Origin: an uncultured Pseudomonadales bacterium
GTDB taxonomy: Bacteria > Pseudomonadota > Gammaproteobacteria > Pseudomonadales > UBA7434
NCBI GenBank assembly: GCA_943788835.1
Contig: CALSRU010000001.1
Coordinates: 128,229-192,228, forward strand
DNA length: 64,000 nt
Direction of reading: 5' to 3'
How positions within the stretch are numbered: position 1 is the stretch's first letter; the number at the start of each line of letters is the position of its first letter. This document shows, piece by piece, positions 44,700-54,367 of the stretch. The notes beneath the pieces were generated by a model, which worked only from the letters and a program-made list of their open reading frames with translations, ran no database searches and was not told where the DNA came from. The translations under genes were made by a program, and so were the position numbers.

Positions 44700-46853
44700 A
44701 TGGACGTATCAACCATATTAGATCCGCTCAATACCGCGCAGCGTGAAGCCGTTACCAACGATAGTCGAAGTTTGTTAGTACTTGCTGGCGCTGGAAGCGG
44801 TAAGACAAGGGCATTAGTGCATCGCATAGCCTGGCTTTTACAGGTGCAACATGTGCCTGCTTCGGGTGTTTTGGCCGTGACTTTTACTAACAAAGCCGCT
44901 AAGGAAATGCGTGCACGGATAGGCGAATTACTTCAGATGTCGCCTCAAGGTATGTGGGTGGGCACGTTTCATGGCATTGCTCATCGTCTGTTAAAAAGCC
45001 ATTGGCAAGATGCAGGGCTACCCCAAAATTTTCAAATTATTGATAGCGACGACCAGCTGCGCATGGTTAAGCGTTTGCTCAAAGAACATCAGCTTGATGA
45101 AACTCGTTGGTCACCTAAGTCTATCCAGTGGTATATCAACGGACATAAAGATGAAGGGCGGCGAGCGACCCATGTTGACCATCATGATGACCCGCATGAG
45201 AAAGTGCTGCAAAAAATGTATGTTGCTTATGAGCAGGCATGCGAGCGCGCCGGCCAGGTTGATTTTGGCGAGTTGCTTCTGCGATCCCACGAATTATGGT
45301 TAAAGCAGCCGGTGTTGTTGCAGCATTACCAGCAGCGCTTTGCCCATATTTTAGTGGACGAATTTCAGGATACTAATACTATCCAATATGCATGGCTTCG
45401 AGTTTTAGCGGGAGATCATTGCGCAATTACTGCGGTGGGTGATGATGATCAATCAATCTACGGTTGGCGTGGTGCTCGCATTGAAAACATTCAAAGCTTT
45501 GAAACCGATTTTGGTAATGCGCAAACGATTAAGCTTGAGCAAAACTATCGCTCAACTTCTACGATTCTTGATTCAGCTAATGCGGTTATCGCTAATAACA
45601 GCGGCCGTCTGGGTAAAAGCTTGTGGACTGAAGGTGATGTTGGCGAGCCCTTATCACTTTATGCTGGATATAACGAGCAAGATGAAGCGCGTTTTGTGGT
45701 AGAGCGTATTGAAGAGCACTATCGAGACAGCACACTTTACGTTGAGCAGGCGATTTTGTACCGCTCCAATGCTCAGTCGAGGGTGCTTGAAGAAGAACTT
45801 ATTCGTGCAGGGATCCCTTACCGAATTTATGGGGGGCAGCGATTTTATGACCGACTAGAAATTAAGAACGCCGTTGCTTATATGCGACTTGCCCAGTATC
45901 GCCAGGACGATGCGGCTTTCGAGCGGGTTATTAACACACCAACCCGCGGTATTGGTGGCGTCACGGTTGAGGCAGTTAGGGCACGCGCCCGCCTCGATAA
46001 CAGCGCTTTATGGGATGCTGCCTCCGCGCTTGTAAGTGAACAATCACTTACCCATAGGGCTACAAATTCCCTGCAGAAATTTATAGACTTAGTTGACGAC
46101 CTCGGCGCGGCAGTCAGTACTATGGGGCTTGCCGATCTTGCAGGCCAAGTGCTTGAGGCAACCGATTTGATGGTGTTTCATGGCAAAGAAGCGGGCGAAA
46201 AAGGTCGGGCGCGCGTTGAAAACCTGCAGGAACTGATTAATGCCACACGTCAATTCGAACCTGAAGACGAGGCCATGGCACTGCGAGAGTTTTTGGATAC
46301 AGCCGCCTTAGATGCCGGTGATCAACAAGCGGATGCGCATGCCGATGCGGTTCAACTGATGACGCTGCACTCCGCCAAAGGTCTTGAGTTTCCTACGGTG
46401 TTTTTGGTAGGCGTTGAAGAAAACCTGTTTCCCCATAAGATGTCGGCAGAAGATCCTGATCAGCTGCAGGAAGAGCGTCGCTTGTGTTACGTAGGCATTA
46501 CTCGAGCGATGCAAAAACTCTATTTGAGTTATGCCGAATCACGGCGCTGGTATGGCCAAGAAACGTTCAATGCCGTTTCGCGCTTTGTGCGAGAAATACC
46601 GACGCATTGTATTGAGGAGGTTCGTATTAATGCTAGCGTTAGTCGGCCTTTGAATATTTCTAATGGGTTACAATTGGGCCAAAATGATAGTGGCCTACAG
46701 CTTGGTCAGCGAGTCATGCATTCTGTGTTTGGTGAAGGTGTTGTGCTTAATCTTGAGGGGCAGGGTTCTAACTCGCGGGTGCAAGTTAATTTTGACGATG
46801 AAGGCAGCAAGTGGTTGGTTGCTGCCTATGCAAACCTTGAAGCTATGGGCTGA
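44700..46853 (+). CDS. uvrD: DNA helicase II (UvrD)
   Basis: 3'-to-5' superfamily 1 helicase for nucleotide excision and mismatch repair. The 717 residues are the expected length. Motifs in order: AGAGSGKTRAL (about residues 29-39), TFTNKAAKEM, LVDEFQDTN, AVGDDDQSIYGWRGA, EQNYRST, LMTLHSAKGLEFPTVF and RRLCYVGITRAM. The C-terminus with LGQRVMHSVFGEG and a Tudor-like tail (GSNSRVQVNFDDEGSKWLV) is the RNA-polymerase/UvrB-interacting type. It could be annotated PcrA/Rep, but the tail favours UvrD. Confidence 0.96.
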   Translation: MDVSTILDPLNTAQREAVTNDSRSLLVLAGAGSGKTRALVHRIAWLLQVQHVPASGVLAVTFTNKAAKEMRARIGELLQMSPQGMWVGTFHGIAHRLLKSHWQDAGLPQNFQIIDSDDQLRMVKRLLKEHQLDETRWSPKSIQWYINGHKDEGRRATHVDHHDDPHEKVLQKMYVAYEQACERAGQVDFGELLLRSHELWLKQPVLLQHYQQRFAHILVDEFQDTNTIQYAWLRVLAGDHCAITAVGDDDQSIYGWRGARIENIQSFETDFGNAQTIKLEQNYRSTSTILDSANAVIANNSGRLGKSLWTEGDVGEPLSLYAGYNEQDEARFVVERIEEHYRDSTLYVEQAILYRSNAQSRVLEEELIRAGIPYRIYGGQRFYDRLEIKNAVAYMRLAQYRQDDAAFERVINTPTRGIGGVTVEAVRARARLDNSALWDAASALVSEQSLTHRATNSLQKFIDLVDDLGAAVSTMGLADLAGQVLEATDLMVFHGKEAGEKGRARVENLQELINATRQFEPEDEAMALREFLDTAALDAGDQQADAHADAVQLMTLHSAKGLEFPTVFLVGVEENLFPHKMSAEDPDQLQEERRLCYVGITRAMQKLYLSYAESRRWYGQETFNAVSRFVREIPTHCIEEVRINASVSRPLNISNGLQLGQNDSGLQLGQRVMHSVFGEGVVLNLEGQGSNSRVQVNFDDEGSKWLVAAYANLEAMG

Positions 46854-46916
46854 TCATGAGAGGCGCTTAGCATTTTGTTGGGCTAGCCTTAGCCGGATAC
46901 ACTTAACGGAAAAAAT

Positions 46917-48029
46917 ATGTTCACTGTAAAAAGACTTTTTATAATTTTGTTTCCTTTCTTACTTGTGGCTTGCGGCGATGACGGCGTTAGTGAGAGCGAG
47001 TCATCGGTCGCGGCGACTAAAAATACTGTAGTTAATTGGAAGTTGGTGACGACTTGGCCAAAGAATTTTCCAGGGCTTGGTACTGCGCCTGAAAATTTTG
47101 CCAGGTTAGTAGATCGGATGAGCGATGGACGCTTAAAAATAAAAGTTTACGGTGCCGGAGAAGTAGTGCCAGCTCTCGAGACTTTTAGTGCAGTATCCAG
47201 TGGTACTGTGCAAATGGGGCATGGTGCCGCGTATTATTGGAAGGGTAAGGCACCGGCCGCGGTATTTTTTACAGCGGTGCCCTTTGGCCTTAATGCCCAA
47301 GAAATGAATGGTTGGCTTCATTATGGTGGGGGCCTTGAATTATGGCGTGAGGTTTACGCGCCTTTCAATCTATTGCCATTCGCAGGAGGCAGCACTGGTG
47401 TTCAAATGGCTGGTTGGTTTAATCGAGAGATTAACTCGCTGGATGATTTTAAAGGCCTAAAGATGCGTATTCCGGGTCTTGGCGGTGAAGTATTTACTCG
47501 CGCTGGGGGTACGTCAGTCAGCATGCCTGGAGGCGAAATTTTTACTTCATTACAAACAGGTGTCATTGATGCTGCTGAGTGGGTTGCGCCCTATAACGAC
47601 CTAGCTTTTGGCTTTCATAATGTTGTTAAGTACTATTACTATCCTGGCTGGCATGAGCCGGGCGCTATGTTGGAGTTCATTGTGAACCAACAGGCTTACG
47701 ATGGCTTGCCCGATGATTTACAAGCTATTGTTGAGGGCGCAGCGCGAGCCATCAATCAGGATATGCTTGATGAATACACCGCACGCAACAATGCAGCGCT
47801 GGTCGACTTACGCCAAAAAGGTGTTCAAATTAAGCCGTTGCCGGATGATGTAGTGCAGGCACTGCGGTCCATCTCAGCCGAAGTTATTCAAGAAAACGTC
47901 GAGCAAGATGCTATGTTTAGCAAGGTGTTCGACTCTTTTGATAGTTTCCGCAAGAATGTTGTCGACTACCACAAAATTAGCGAGGAGGCTTACTATAAAA
48001 TCCGCGAGGGTAATTCGCTTGTAGATTAA
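46917..48029 (+). CDS. TRAP transporter solute-binding lipoprotein (DctP/TakP type)
   Basis: Periplasmic binding protein for a TRAP uptake system, probably for an organic acid. The 370 residues start with a lipoprotein signal ending LLVACG (Cys at about residue 19), so it should be membrane-tethered. The domain has KLVTTWPKNFPGLG, the TakP-like pattern, a conserved Arg in LKMRIPGLGGEVF (about 181-193) and the QTGVIDAAEWVAPYND block. TakP relatives bind 2-oxo acids or lactate with metal, but the ligand is not certain here. Membrane subunits lie 0.7-2.7 kb downstream on the opposite strand. Confidence 0.9.
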   Translation: MFTVKRLFIILFPFLLVACGDDGVSESESSVAATKNTVVNWKLVTTWPKNFPGLGTAPENFARLVDRMSDGRLKIKVYGAGEVVPALETFSAVSSGTVQMGHGAAYYWKGKAPAAVFFTAVPFGLNAQEMNGWLHYGGGLELWREVYAPFNLLPFAGGSTGVQMAGWFNREINSLDDFKGLKMRIPGLGGEVFTRAGGTSVSMPGGEIFTSLQTGVIDAAEWVAPYNDLAFGFHNVVKYYYYPGWHEPGAMLEFIVNQQAYDGLPDDLQAIVEGAARAINQDMLDEYTARNNAALVDLRQKGVQIKPLPDDVVQALRSISAEVIQENVEQDAMFSKVFDSFDSFRKNVVDYHKISEEAYYKIREGNSLVD

Positions 48030-48162
48030 CTCGCCAGATTGCTCCGTTATTGTGCTCCAGCAGAGCCTACTCTTACTCGTTGTATGGTTTTTATAATAAT
48101 GAAAAATGTAGTTACGGTAGGGGCATAAACTAGGCTGTGATTACGCCATTTTTAGGTAAGTA

Positions 48163-48555
48163 CTAGGCAATTTTGCGTGTACGGCCACGCTCATCGATAG
48201 CAACAAAAGCAAAGACGCCTTCGGTAACTTTTTTCTGTTCGCCGTGCAACATTGGCGAATCGATCCATACTTCAACAAACACTTCGATAGAGCTGCGCCC
48301 AATATTTACCACTTCGGTATAAAAGCTTACCAATGCGCCTACTTTAACAGGCACCAAAAAGTTCATATTCCCCGCGGCTACTGTGGCCACTCGGCCTTGC
48401 GCTACTTTGCGGGCGGTAACGCCGCAGGCAAGGTCCATTTGAGACATCAACCAGCCAGCATAAATGTCGCCTAGTGGATTAGTATCACTAATGTTTGCTA
48501 ACACCTGTAAAATAAGTGCCCCAGTAGGCTGAGGGGTTTTATCGATTTCATTCAT
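48163..48555 (-). CDS. YciA-like hotdog acyl-CoA thioesterase
   Basis: Small thioesterase of about 130 residues, predicted to hydrolyse acyl-CoA. The hotdog fold is shown by the order GALILQVLANISDTNPLGD, YAGWLMSQMDLACG with the catalytic Asp, and NFLVPVKVGALVSFYTEVV. Family members such as E. coli YciA act on short- and medium-chain acyl-CoA. It lies between convergent TRAP genes, on the strand of the permeases, but 132 bases upstream of dctM, so a shared role is uncertain. Confidence 0.88.
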   Translation of the reverse strand: MNEIDKTPQPTGALILQVLANISDTNPLGDIYAGWLMSQMDLACGVTARKVAQGRVATVAAGNMNFLVPVKVGALVSFYTEVVNIGRSSIEVFVEVWIDSPMLHGEQKKVTEGVFAFVAIDERGRTRKIA

Positions 48556-48687
48556 TGTGCTTACCTAAAGGTGAAAGATGCCTAAGTATATTCGGTTTTA
48601 GTTTACCTGACCGATTAAATTACGGTTTATTAGCAGCAACTTTTATCACAGCCGATGTACCGTAAGTTCATTATGTACAGGCAGCGC

Positions 48688-50058
48688 TCAAGGATAAACT
48701 ATCCCTGGTAACCACGTTACTAAGGCAGGAAACAGGATGAGCAGCCCTAGTAAAAATAGTTGGATGACAATAAAAGGAATTACGCCACGATAAATCGTTG
48801 TGGTTTCGATGGAGGCTGGTGCCACTCCGCGTAAATAAAATAGCGCAAAACCGAAAGGAGGTGTTAAAAATGAGGTTTGTAAATTAACAGCAATCATAAT
48901 ACCTAGCCAAATTGGGTCAAAGCCCATGACAAGCAGTATCGGCGCAACGATTGGAACAACTACGAACGTAATTTCAATAAAATCTAGAATAAAGCCAAGT
49001 AAAAAAATGACCAGCATTACAACCAGTAAAGCGCTGATTCTTCCGCCTGGTATATTTTCAAAAAGAGCATGAACAAGCTCATCACCACCGTAGGCGCGAA
49101 AAACCAGCGAAAAAACAGCTGCACCAATAAGAATCATAAAGACCATTGACGTGATCTTTAGTGTACTTCTAACGACTATTGTAAGTTTTTCAAGGCTGAG
49201 CTGCCGCTTCATTAAAGCAAGTAACATTGCGCCTAATGCACCAACGCCGGCGGCTTCACTTGGCGTTGCTGCACCTACCAAGATTGAACCCAGCACTAAG
49301 CAAATCAATGCAACAGGAGGCACCAATCCAGTAAATATTTTCACTGCGCCAATCTTGCGTTGACTTCGCTCAATAGCAGGCGCTACCGAATGATTGAGGT
49401 GTGAATAGATGATTAAAAACAGAAGATACAGTAACACTAAAAGAATACCGGGTAGCAAAGCGCCAACAAATAAATCTCCCACGGAAACAGTTTTCGGGCT
49501 AAATATACCTTGGCTTAGTTGCGCTTGCTGGTATGCACTAGAAAGAATATCGCCCAACAAAACCAGCGCTATAGATGGTGGAATAATTTGTCCTAAAGTA
49601 CCGGTAGCGCAGATGGTGCCTGTCGCCAATGCTGGGTCATAATTTTGTTTGAGCATGGTCGGTAGTGACATAAGCCCCATCGTTACAACCGTTGCCCCCA
49701 CAATTCCGGTGCTAGCGGCCAATAACATGCCGACGATGACAACCGAGTAGCCAAGCCCGCCTCGGATGCTGCCAAAGGCGCTGGCCATGTTTTCTAATAA
49801 TTCTTCAGCGATACGAGATTTTTCGAGCATCACGCCCATAAAAACAAATAGAGGCACCGCGATGAGCGTCGTGTTAGACATTGTCCCGAAAATTCGGCTC
49901 GGTAATGCGCCTAATAACGCAGTATCAAAAATACCGAACAGCATGCCTCCAAAAGCAAACATGAGTGCGGTGCCGGCAAGCGTAAAGGCAACCGGATAGC
50001 CTAGCAGTAAAACTAGGCATACTACGGCGAACATAATGAGCGGAATAAATTCAAGCAT
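48688..50058 (-). CDS. TRAP transporter large permease (DctM)
   Basis: Main 12-helix-type subunit of a Na+-driven TRAP transporter. The start at ATG 50058 (MLEFIPLIMFAVV) gives about 456 residues, family length; the frame extends to 50121 into the end of the small subunit gene. The typical stretches GYPVAFTLAG, AVPLFVFMGVMLEKS, GGLGYSVVIVGMLLAASTGIVGATV, ATGTICATGTLGQIIPPSI and NLQTSFLTPPFGFALFYLRGVAP are all present. It lies 10 bases after dctQ. Confidence 0.95.
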   Translation of the reverse strand: MLEFIPLIMFAVVCLVLLLGYPVAFTLAGTALMFAFGGMLFGIFDTALLGALPSRIFGTMSNTTLIAVPLFVFMGVMLEKSRIAEELLENMASAFGSIRGGLGYSVVIVGMLLAASTGIVGATVVTMGLMSLPTMLKQNYDPALATGTICATGTLGQIIPPSIALVLLGDILSSAYQQAQLSQGIFSPKTVSVGDLFVGALLPGILLVLLYLLFLIIYSHLNHSVAPAIERSQRKIGAVKIFTGLVPPVALICLVLGSILVGAATPSEAAGVGALGAMLLALMKRQLSLEKLTIVVRSTLKITSMVFMILIGAAVFSLVFRAYGGDELVHALFENIPGGRISALLVVMLVIFLLGFILDFIEITFVVVPIVAPILLVMGFDPIWLGIMIAVNLQTSFLTPPFGFALFYLRGVAPASIETTTIYRGVIPFIVIQLFLLGLLILFPALVTWLPGIVYP

Positions 50059-50068
50059 AGTAAAAACG

Positions 50069-50629
50069 CTAAATGGCTGCGGCCGGATCGTGATCATCCG
50101 AAGCGGGTAATGGTTGGCCACTCAGGACTAAAAAGCTTCGCAGGGCTTCGGCAAGTCCTTGCAGTATGAGCATAGATGCAAAGACGGGAATCAACGTTTT
50201 AAGAAGATAGACTTCATGCAAGCCATCGGAGTTGGAAGATGACTCTTTAACTGACCAAGCTTGCAGGACATAACCAAGGCTCTCCCAAATAATATAGCTA
50301 CACATGGGTAATAAAAAACACAAAAAGCCTAGTAAGTTTACCTTGGCTTTTTTTACAGGTGAAAAATCCCGATAGAAAATATCAACCCTAACATGCTCAT
50401 CACACTGTAGTGTATAAGCGGCTCCAAGCAAGAAAATAGTAGCATGTAGATAAGTAACTGATTCTTGCCATGCAATCGAACCGCTATCAAATCCATACCG
50501 AAAAAAAACGACAAGGCTTTGGATAATAACCATGACCATTAATAGCCAGGCAACCCAATAACCGCTGAGAAGAGTAAAGCGATCGATAATACCTACTAAT
50601 TGTGCGATACGAGCATGTTGGTTGCGCAT
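50069..50629 (-). CDS. TRAP transporter small permease (DctQ)
   Basis: Four-helix subunit that partners DctM. The start at ATG 50629 gives about 186 residues; the frame reaches back to 50698 with a basic, non-conserved extension, and no ribosome site decides between them. Four hydrophobic segments are visible, with the family region QESVTYLHATIFLLGAAYTLQCDEHVRVDIFY (positions about 57-88). It lies just upstream of dctM. Ligand unknown. Confidence 0.9.
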   Translation of the reverse strand: MRNQHARIAQLVGIIDRFTLLSGYWVAWLLMVMVIIQSLVVFFRYGFDSGSIAWQESVTYLHATIFLLGAAYTLQCDEHVRVDIFYRDFSPVKKAKVNLLGFLCFLLPMCSYIIWESLGYVLQAWSVKESSSNSDGLHEVYLLKTLIPVFASMLILQGLAEALRSFLVLSGQPLPASDDHDPAAAI

Positions 50630-50930
50630 GTGCCATCGTCTTGGTGAGGTGCCGCGTAAGCGGCCGGGTCTATGGGAGGCGCAGCGCTGACGGAGCATTT
50701 TTATTGGAGTACCTATTGTAGCGCTTGCAGCTAGGTTTTGGGCAAGCTCAAAGCTGTGATTAGTGCTAACATAGTGCGCTATTGTTGGGCGGACGGTTTA
50801 GCGTCATTTTTTGTTGGATCTGTTTATTGATAATAAACGGCAACCCCTTGAATCTTCACAAAAGACGCTAACGGATTACATATTCGCGTAGAAGCACACT
50901 TTGTGCAGGTTTTTAAAGTAAGAGACGGCT

Positions 50931-51152
50931 ATGCAGAAGAAAAAACCACTGAAGTTTACACTATTACTTTTAGTCAGTACGGCACTCATTGGTTGTGAGA
51001 AGGGTTTAGATATTAGCAATGCCGAGCTAGTTAAAAAGAGCGCCGAGTGCATGACTGATGAGAATAAAACGCCTGGTATGGCCGTCGTGTGTGGTAATTA
51101 TCAAAAAGAATGCGCCCGACGCGGCAAAGCAACGGGCAATTATATTTGCTGA
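50931..51152 (+). CDS. Small Cys-rich lipoprotein
   Basis: A 73-residue exported protein of unknown function. It has Lys residues and a hydrophobic helix, then a lipobox ALIGC (Cys22). After lipid attachment only about 51 residues remain, with four Cys (40, 54, 61, 73), which could form two disulfides in the periplasm. A purine-rich site precedes ATG 50931. It lies alone between dctQ and the M48 protease. I do not recognise a family. Confidence 0.75.
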   Translation: MQKKKPLKFTLLLLVSTALIGCEKGLDISNAELVKKSAECMTDENKTPGMAVVCGNYQKECARRGKATGNYIC

Positions 51153-51176
51153 ACAATTACACGGTTTTAGCCTAGC

Positions 51177-52481
51177 CTAATTCGCTGGGCAGCTTACTTT
51201 CAGGGCTGCTAGCTTTCTTTGTATTTCTTGATTTTGACCACCTCCTGCACGATAAGCCTGCTGGTAATAACCCATAGCTTGGCTGCAGCCAAAACCTTTT
51301 CGTTCAGCGATCTCTCCTAGTGTTACGTAAGCGGCTTGTGTCGGTGCAAGTTTTAGGCTGGCTTGCAGGTCGCGCTCTGCCTCGCTAAAGGATTTGAGCT
51401 CATTTCTGAGGAGGCCTCGGCGTAATAACGGGCTGAAGTAATTTGGGTCGAGCTTTATGGATTTATTGTAAGCTTGCAGCGCATCTTGAGCTCTATTGAG
51501 CCGATTTAGCGCGATGCCCTTAAGTTCGAAAAAGCGGCTTTCATTGGGCTCCATGGTGATGGCCTGCTGGGCATAGTTAAGAGCTTGCCGATAACTTTTG
51601 TTGGCAATAGCCTTGCCGGCCTCGTCAGCCTTTTTATAGGCTGGTTGACGATCTATCAATTGTGCAATTTCTTGTTGGTAGCGCAGCTGATTTAATAGCC
51701 CTCCTGCCGGGAGTTGTTCAGCACTTGCGCGATTGGCATCAACACGGGCCTGCGATGGTGGGTGAGATGCGAACAGTGTACTGAACACACTGGCTTTATT
51801 ACCGTTTGAGAGGCGTACAAAGGTTTCCTGCAGGCTAATTGCAGCGCGTGGGTCGTAGCCAGCCTCGCGCATGTACCGCATCCCATACCGGTCGGACTCC
51901 AGCTCTCTAGAACGACTATACCGCGTTTGACCGTAAAGACTAGTGAGTGCAACCCCTTGCTGCAACACCGGATGGTTATAGTCAGAATTAGCAAGTAAAA
52001 CGGTCGCTAGAACTTGTCCCCCAGCAATGATGGTGCTTACTTCTTGACTTTGTGCGCTGTGCCGCGCATCGGCATGAACGATTTCATGAGCGAGCACGGC
52101 CGCTAGCTCCGCTTCGTTATCAAGCTCAGTGAGTAGCCCGCGATTTATGGCGATTTTGCCGCCAGGCAAGGCCCAGGCATTAGGCGTCGAGTCGTTGAGC
52201 ACAACGAACTCGTAGGGTAGGTGGGGGCGTGCGCTGAACGGAATGAGTTTTTTCCCAACCGAGCGCACATAAAGCGTCAGGTCTGGGTCAATTGTATAAT
52301 AGCCGCCGCCTGCCTGTTGCTGAAATCCATAGTAACGCTCGCCCGTTTGCAGCTCCCACGCCTCACTCATCCAAGATAATTCTTTTTTGCCGGTAACGGG
52401 GTTAACCGCGCATGCCTGTATCAATAGAAGGAGCGCCAAGAGGCAGCCTGCGATGAAATGACGCAAAATAAATTTTTTCAT
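51177..52481 (-). CDS. M48-family metalloprotease lipoprotein with TPR repeats (BepA-like)
   Basis: A periplasmic zinc protease likely involved in outer-membrane protein quality control. The start at ATG 52481 has GGAG 7 bases upstream; the frame extends 5 codons further to a TTG. It has a lipoprotein-type signal ending LIQAC, then the M48 domain with zinc motif HEIVHADARH (about residues 135-144) and third ligand in ELESDRYGMRY, then at least three TPR-like repeats from about residue 290. E. coli BepA has the same domain order but a plain signal peptide, so the name is by architecture. Confidence 0.88.
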   Translation of the reverse strand: MKKFILRHFIAGCLLALLLLIQACAVNPVTGKKELSWMSEAWELQTGERYYGFQQQAGGGYYTIDPDLTLYVRSVGKKLIPFSARPHLPYEFVVLNDSTPNAWALPGGKIAINRGLLTELDNEAELAAVLAHEIVHADARHSAQSQEVSTIIAGGQVLATVLLANSDYNHPVLQQGVALTSLYGQTRYSRSRELESDRYGMRYMREAGYDPRAAISLQETFVRLSNGNKASVFSTLFASHPPSQARVDANRASAEQLPAGGLLNQLRYQQEIAQLIDRQPAYKKADEAGKAIANKSYRQALNYAQQAITMEPNESRFFELKGIALNRLNRAQDALQAYNKSIKLDPNYFSPLLRRGLLRNELKSFSEAERDLQASLKLAPTQAAYVTLGEIAERKGFGCSQAMGYYQQAYRAGGGQNQEIQRKLAALKVSCPAN

Positions 52482-52854
52482 ACTCGGACTCCGCAAGTCT
52501 TAGGCATAAGCTGATATTATTCTGACAATCAAAGCACTGCTAAGCATCGCCTTTGGTCGAGGTGCAAAACCAACAGATGCACTCGGGTTGTTTGTTTGGG
52601 ATTCTCTACGGTGACAGTGTAACGCATCTATTTAGAGGGCTACTAACGCCACAAGTTTCATGGTTATTTGTAGTGTGCTGAAAGAGCGCGCTTATTGGAA
52701 TTATGTTTCGCTCATTGCTATTTGGTAAACTTTACACGTGAACAAGCCATTATATTGCCGCAGGCCTTTATTTAAGTACGCTGGCCAACAAGGCATGTTT
52801 GGCACTTTGAACAGTAGCTCTAAAGTAAATTGATATGATTAGAAGGTTATGTGT
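52482..52854. other. Divergent intergenic region, M48 protease / yaaA
   Basis: No gene is visible. A CACGTG with partial palindromic flanks lies at about 52735-52740, but it matches parS poorly. AGAAGG at 52841-52846 is the ribosome site of yaaA. No clear promoter could be assigned. Confidence 0.4.
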
Positions 52855-53628
52855 ATGTTAATAGTTATTTCCCCGGCCAAAACACTCGACTTTTCTGCCC
52901 CTAGCGCTGTATCTAAGGCAACTAAGCCGATGCTGCTCAATGAATCTGCAGATCTGGTTAATGAATTGCGCGACTACAGCCCCGATGATCTCGTCTCACT
53001 GATGGGTATTAGCCACAAATTAGGCGAGCTTAACAACCAACGTTATCTCAATTGGTCGATGCCTTTTACTAAAGATAATGCCAAGCAGGCGCTACTAGCT
53101 TTTCGTGGTGATGTTTATACTGGCTTAGACGCTGATAGCTTTAGCCACGACGACTTTGGTTTTGCCCAGCAACACTTGCGAATATTGAGTGGTTTGTATG
53201 GTGTTTTAAGGCCGCTGGATCTCATACAGCCTTATCGACTTGAAATGGGCACCAGACTGAAGAATCAACGTGGTGCAAACCTTTATGATTTCTGGGGTGA
53301 CAAACTTACACAGATTATTAATAAACAGTTAAAGGCACTAGATTCAAGTTGTTTGCTTAATTTGGCATCTAACGAATACTTCAAATCGATTAATAGTAAA
53401 GCTGTTTCAGCTCCAATCGTTACACCAGTATTTAAAGATTATAAAAATGGCGATTATAAAATCATTAGTTTTTTTGCTAAAAAAGCGCGTGGATTAATGA
53501 GCGCCTATATTATAAAAAATCAAATTACAGATCCGGCCCTTTTAAAGAAGTTCAGTGTTGGCGGATATAAATATGACAAGGCAGCATCTACCCCCACTGA
53601 GTGGGTATTTACACGCAAGGCGGCTTAG
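52855..53628 (+). CDS. yaaA: Peroxide stress protein YaaA
   Basis: DNA-binding protein of the DUF328 family that lowers intracellular iron damage under peroxide stress in E. coli. The start at 52855 (257 residues, MLIVISPAKTLDF) has AGAAGG 8 bases upstream; an ATG two codons earlier has poor spacing. Conserved blocks ISPAKTLDF, FRGDVYTGLDA, LRILSGLYGVLRPLDLIQPYRLEMG (positions about 108-132) and SFFAKKARG are all present. It heads a tight run with the DUF938 gene (19-base gap) and yqgE. Confidence 0.96.
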   Translation: MLIVISPAKTLDFSAPSAVSKATKPMLLNESADLVNELRDYSPDDLVSLMGISHKLGELNNQRYLNWSMPFTKDNAKQALLAFRGDVYTGLDADSFSHDDFGFAQQHLRILSGLYGVLRPLDLIQPYRLEMGTRLKNQRGANLYDFWGDKLTQIINKQLKALDSSCLLNLASNEYFKSINSKAVSAPIVTPVFKDYKNGDYKIISFFAKKARGLMSAYIIKNQITDPALLKKFSVGGYKYDKAASTPTEWVFTRKAA

Positions 53629-53647
53629 CATTTTATGTTAGGGCAAT

Positions 53648-54364
53648 GTGCAAACAGATTTGACAATGCAAGCTAACCCTAGCCTGCCTTACTCGCCGGC
53701 TTGCGAAAGAAATCGCGAGCCTATTTTGCAAGCCTTGTTATCTTATTTAATTGTGGATGAAACTCTGCCTCAGCGACTAGAGCGCAATCGCTCTGTTTTG
53801 GAGATAAGCAGTGGAACGGGCCAGCATGCAGCTTATTTTACTCAGTTCTTTTCTCAGTCTGTAAACTTTCCGTTGCTACAATCGCTTCGCTGGCAGCCTA
53901 GCGATGTCCATGAACAGCTCACGGGTATTAATTTATGGCGAGAAAAGGCAAACAACGCAAATTTTTTAACGCCAATTGAGCTTGATTTACGGTCTGCTCA
54001 GTGGGAACCTGACCGGTATGATTTTGCTTACACCGCTAATTCTTTGCATATTTTTTCTTGGCCGCTAGTACTTGAGTTTTGTCGCGGCGTAGTTATCACC
54101 TTGCGCCCGGGTGGATTGCTATTTATTTACGGCCCGTTTACTTATGATGGCCAATTTACCAGTGATAGTAATGAATCATTCGATTCTAATTTACGTCATC
54201 GAGATGAGCGAAGCGGTCTCCGTGACTTTACAGCGCTGACGGAGGCGTTGTGTAGTGCCGCAAGTTTGCGGGGTGCTACAATGGAATTCCAAGCTGATAT
54301 ATCTATGCCGGCCAATAATCAGTTATTGGTATTTAAAAAAGCGAGCACCAAGAGTGCGTATTAG
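53648..54364 (+). CDS. DUF938 SAM-dependent methyltransferase
   Basis: A methyltransferase-fold protein of 232-238 residues whose substrate is unknown. The start is GTG 53648 or ATG 53666. The N-terminal PYSPACERNREPIL and the motif I-like VLEISSGTGQHAAYF (about residues 46-60) are typical of DUF938, as are the RWQPSDV and GGLLFIYGPF stretches. It lies between yaaA and yqgE, with only 3 bases to the latter, so it is probably co-transcribed with both. The yaaA link does not show its function. Confidence 0.85.
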   Translation: MQTDLTMQANPSLPYSPACERNREPILQALLSYLIVDETLPQRLERNRSVLEISSGTGQHAAYFTQFFSQSVNFPLLQSLRWQPSDVHEQLTGINLWREKANNANFLTPIELDLRSAQWEPDRYDFAYTANSLHIFSWPLVLEFCRGVVITLRPGGLLFIYGPFTYDGQFTSDSNESFDSNLRHRDERSGLRDFTALTEALCSAASLRGATMEFQADISMPANNQLLVFKKASTKSAY

Positions 54365-54367
54365 AAA

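Noticed and set aside
52735-52742. CACGTGA with partly symmetric flanks as a fourth parS site
   Set aside because: Flanks (TTTA...ACAA) differ at several conserved parS positions.
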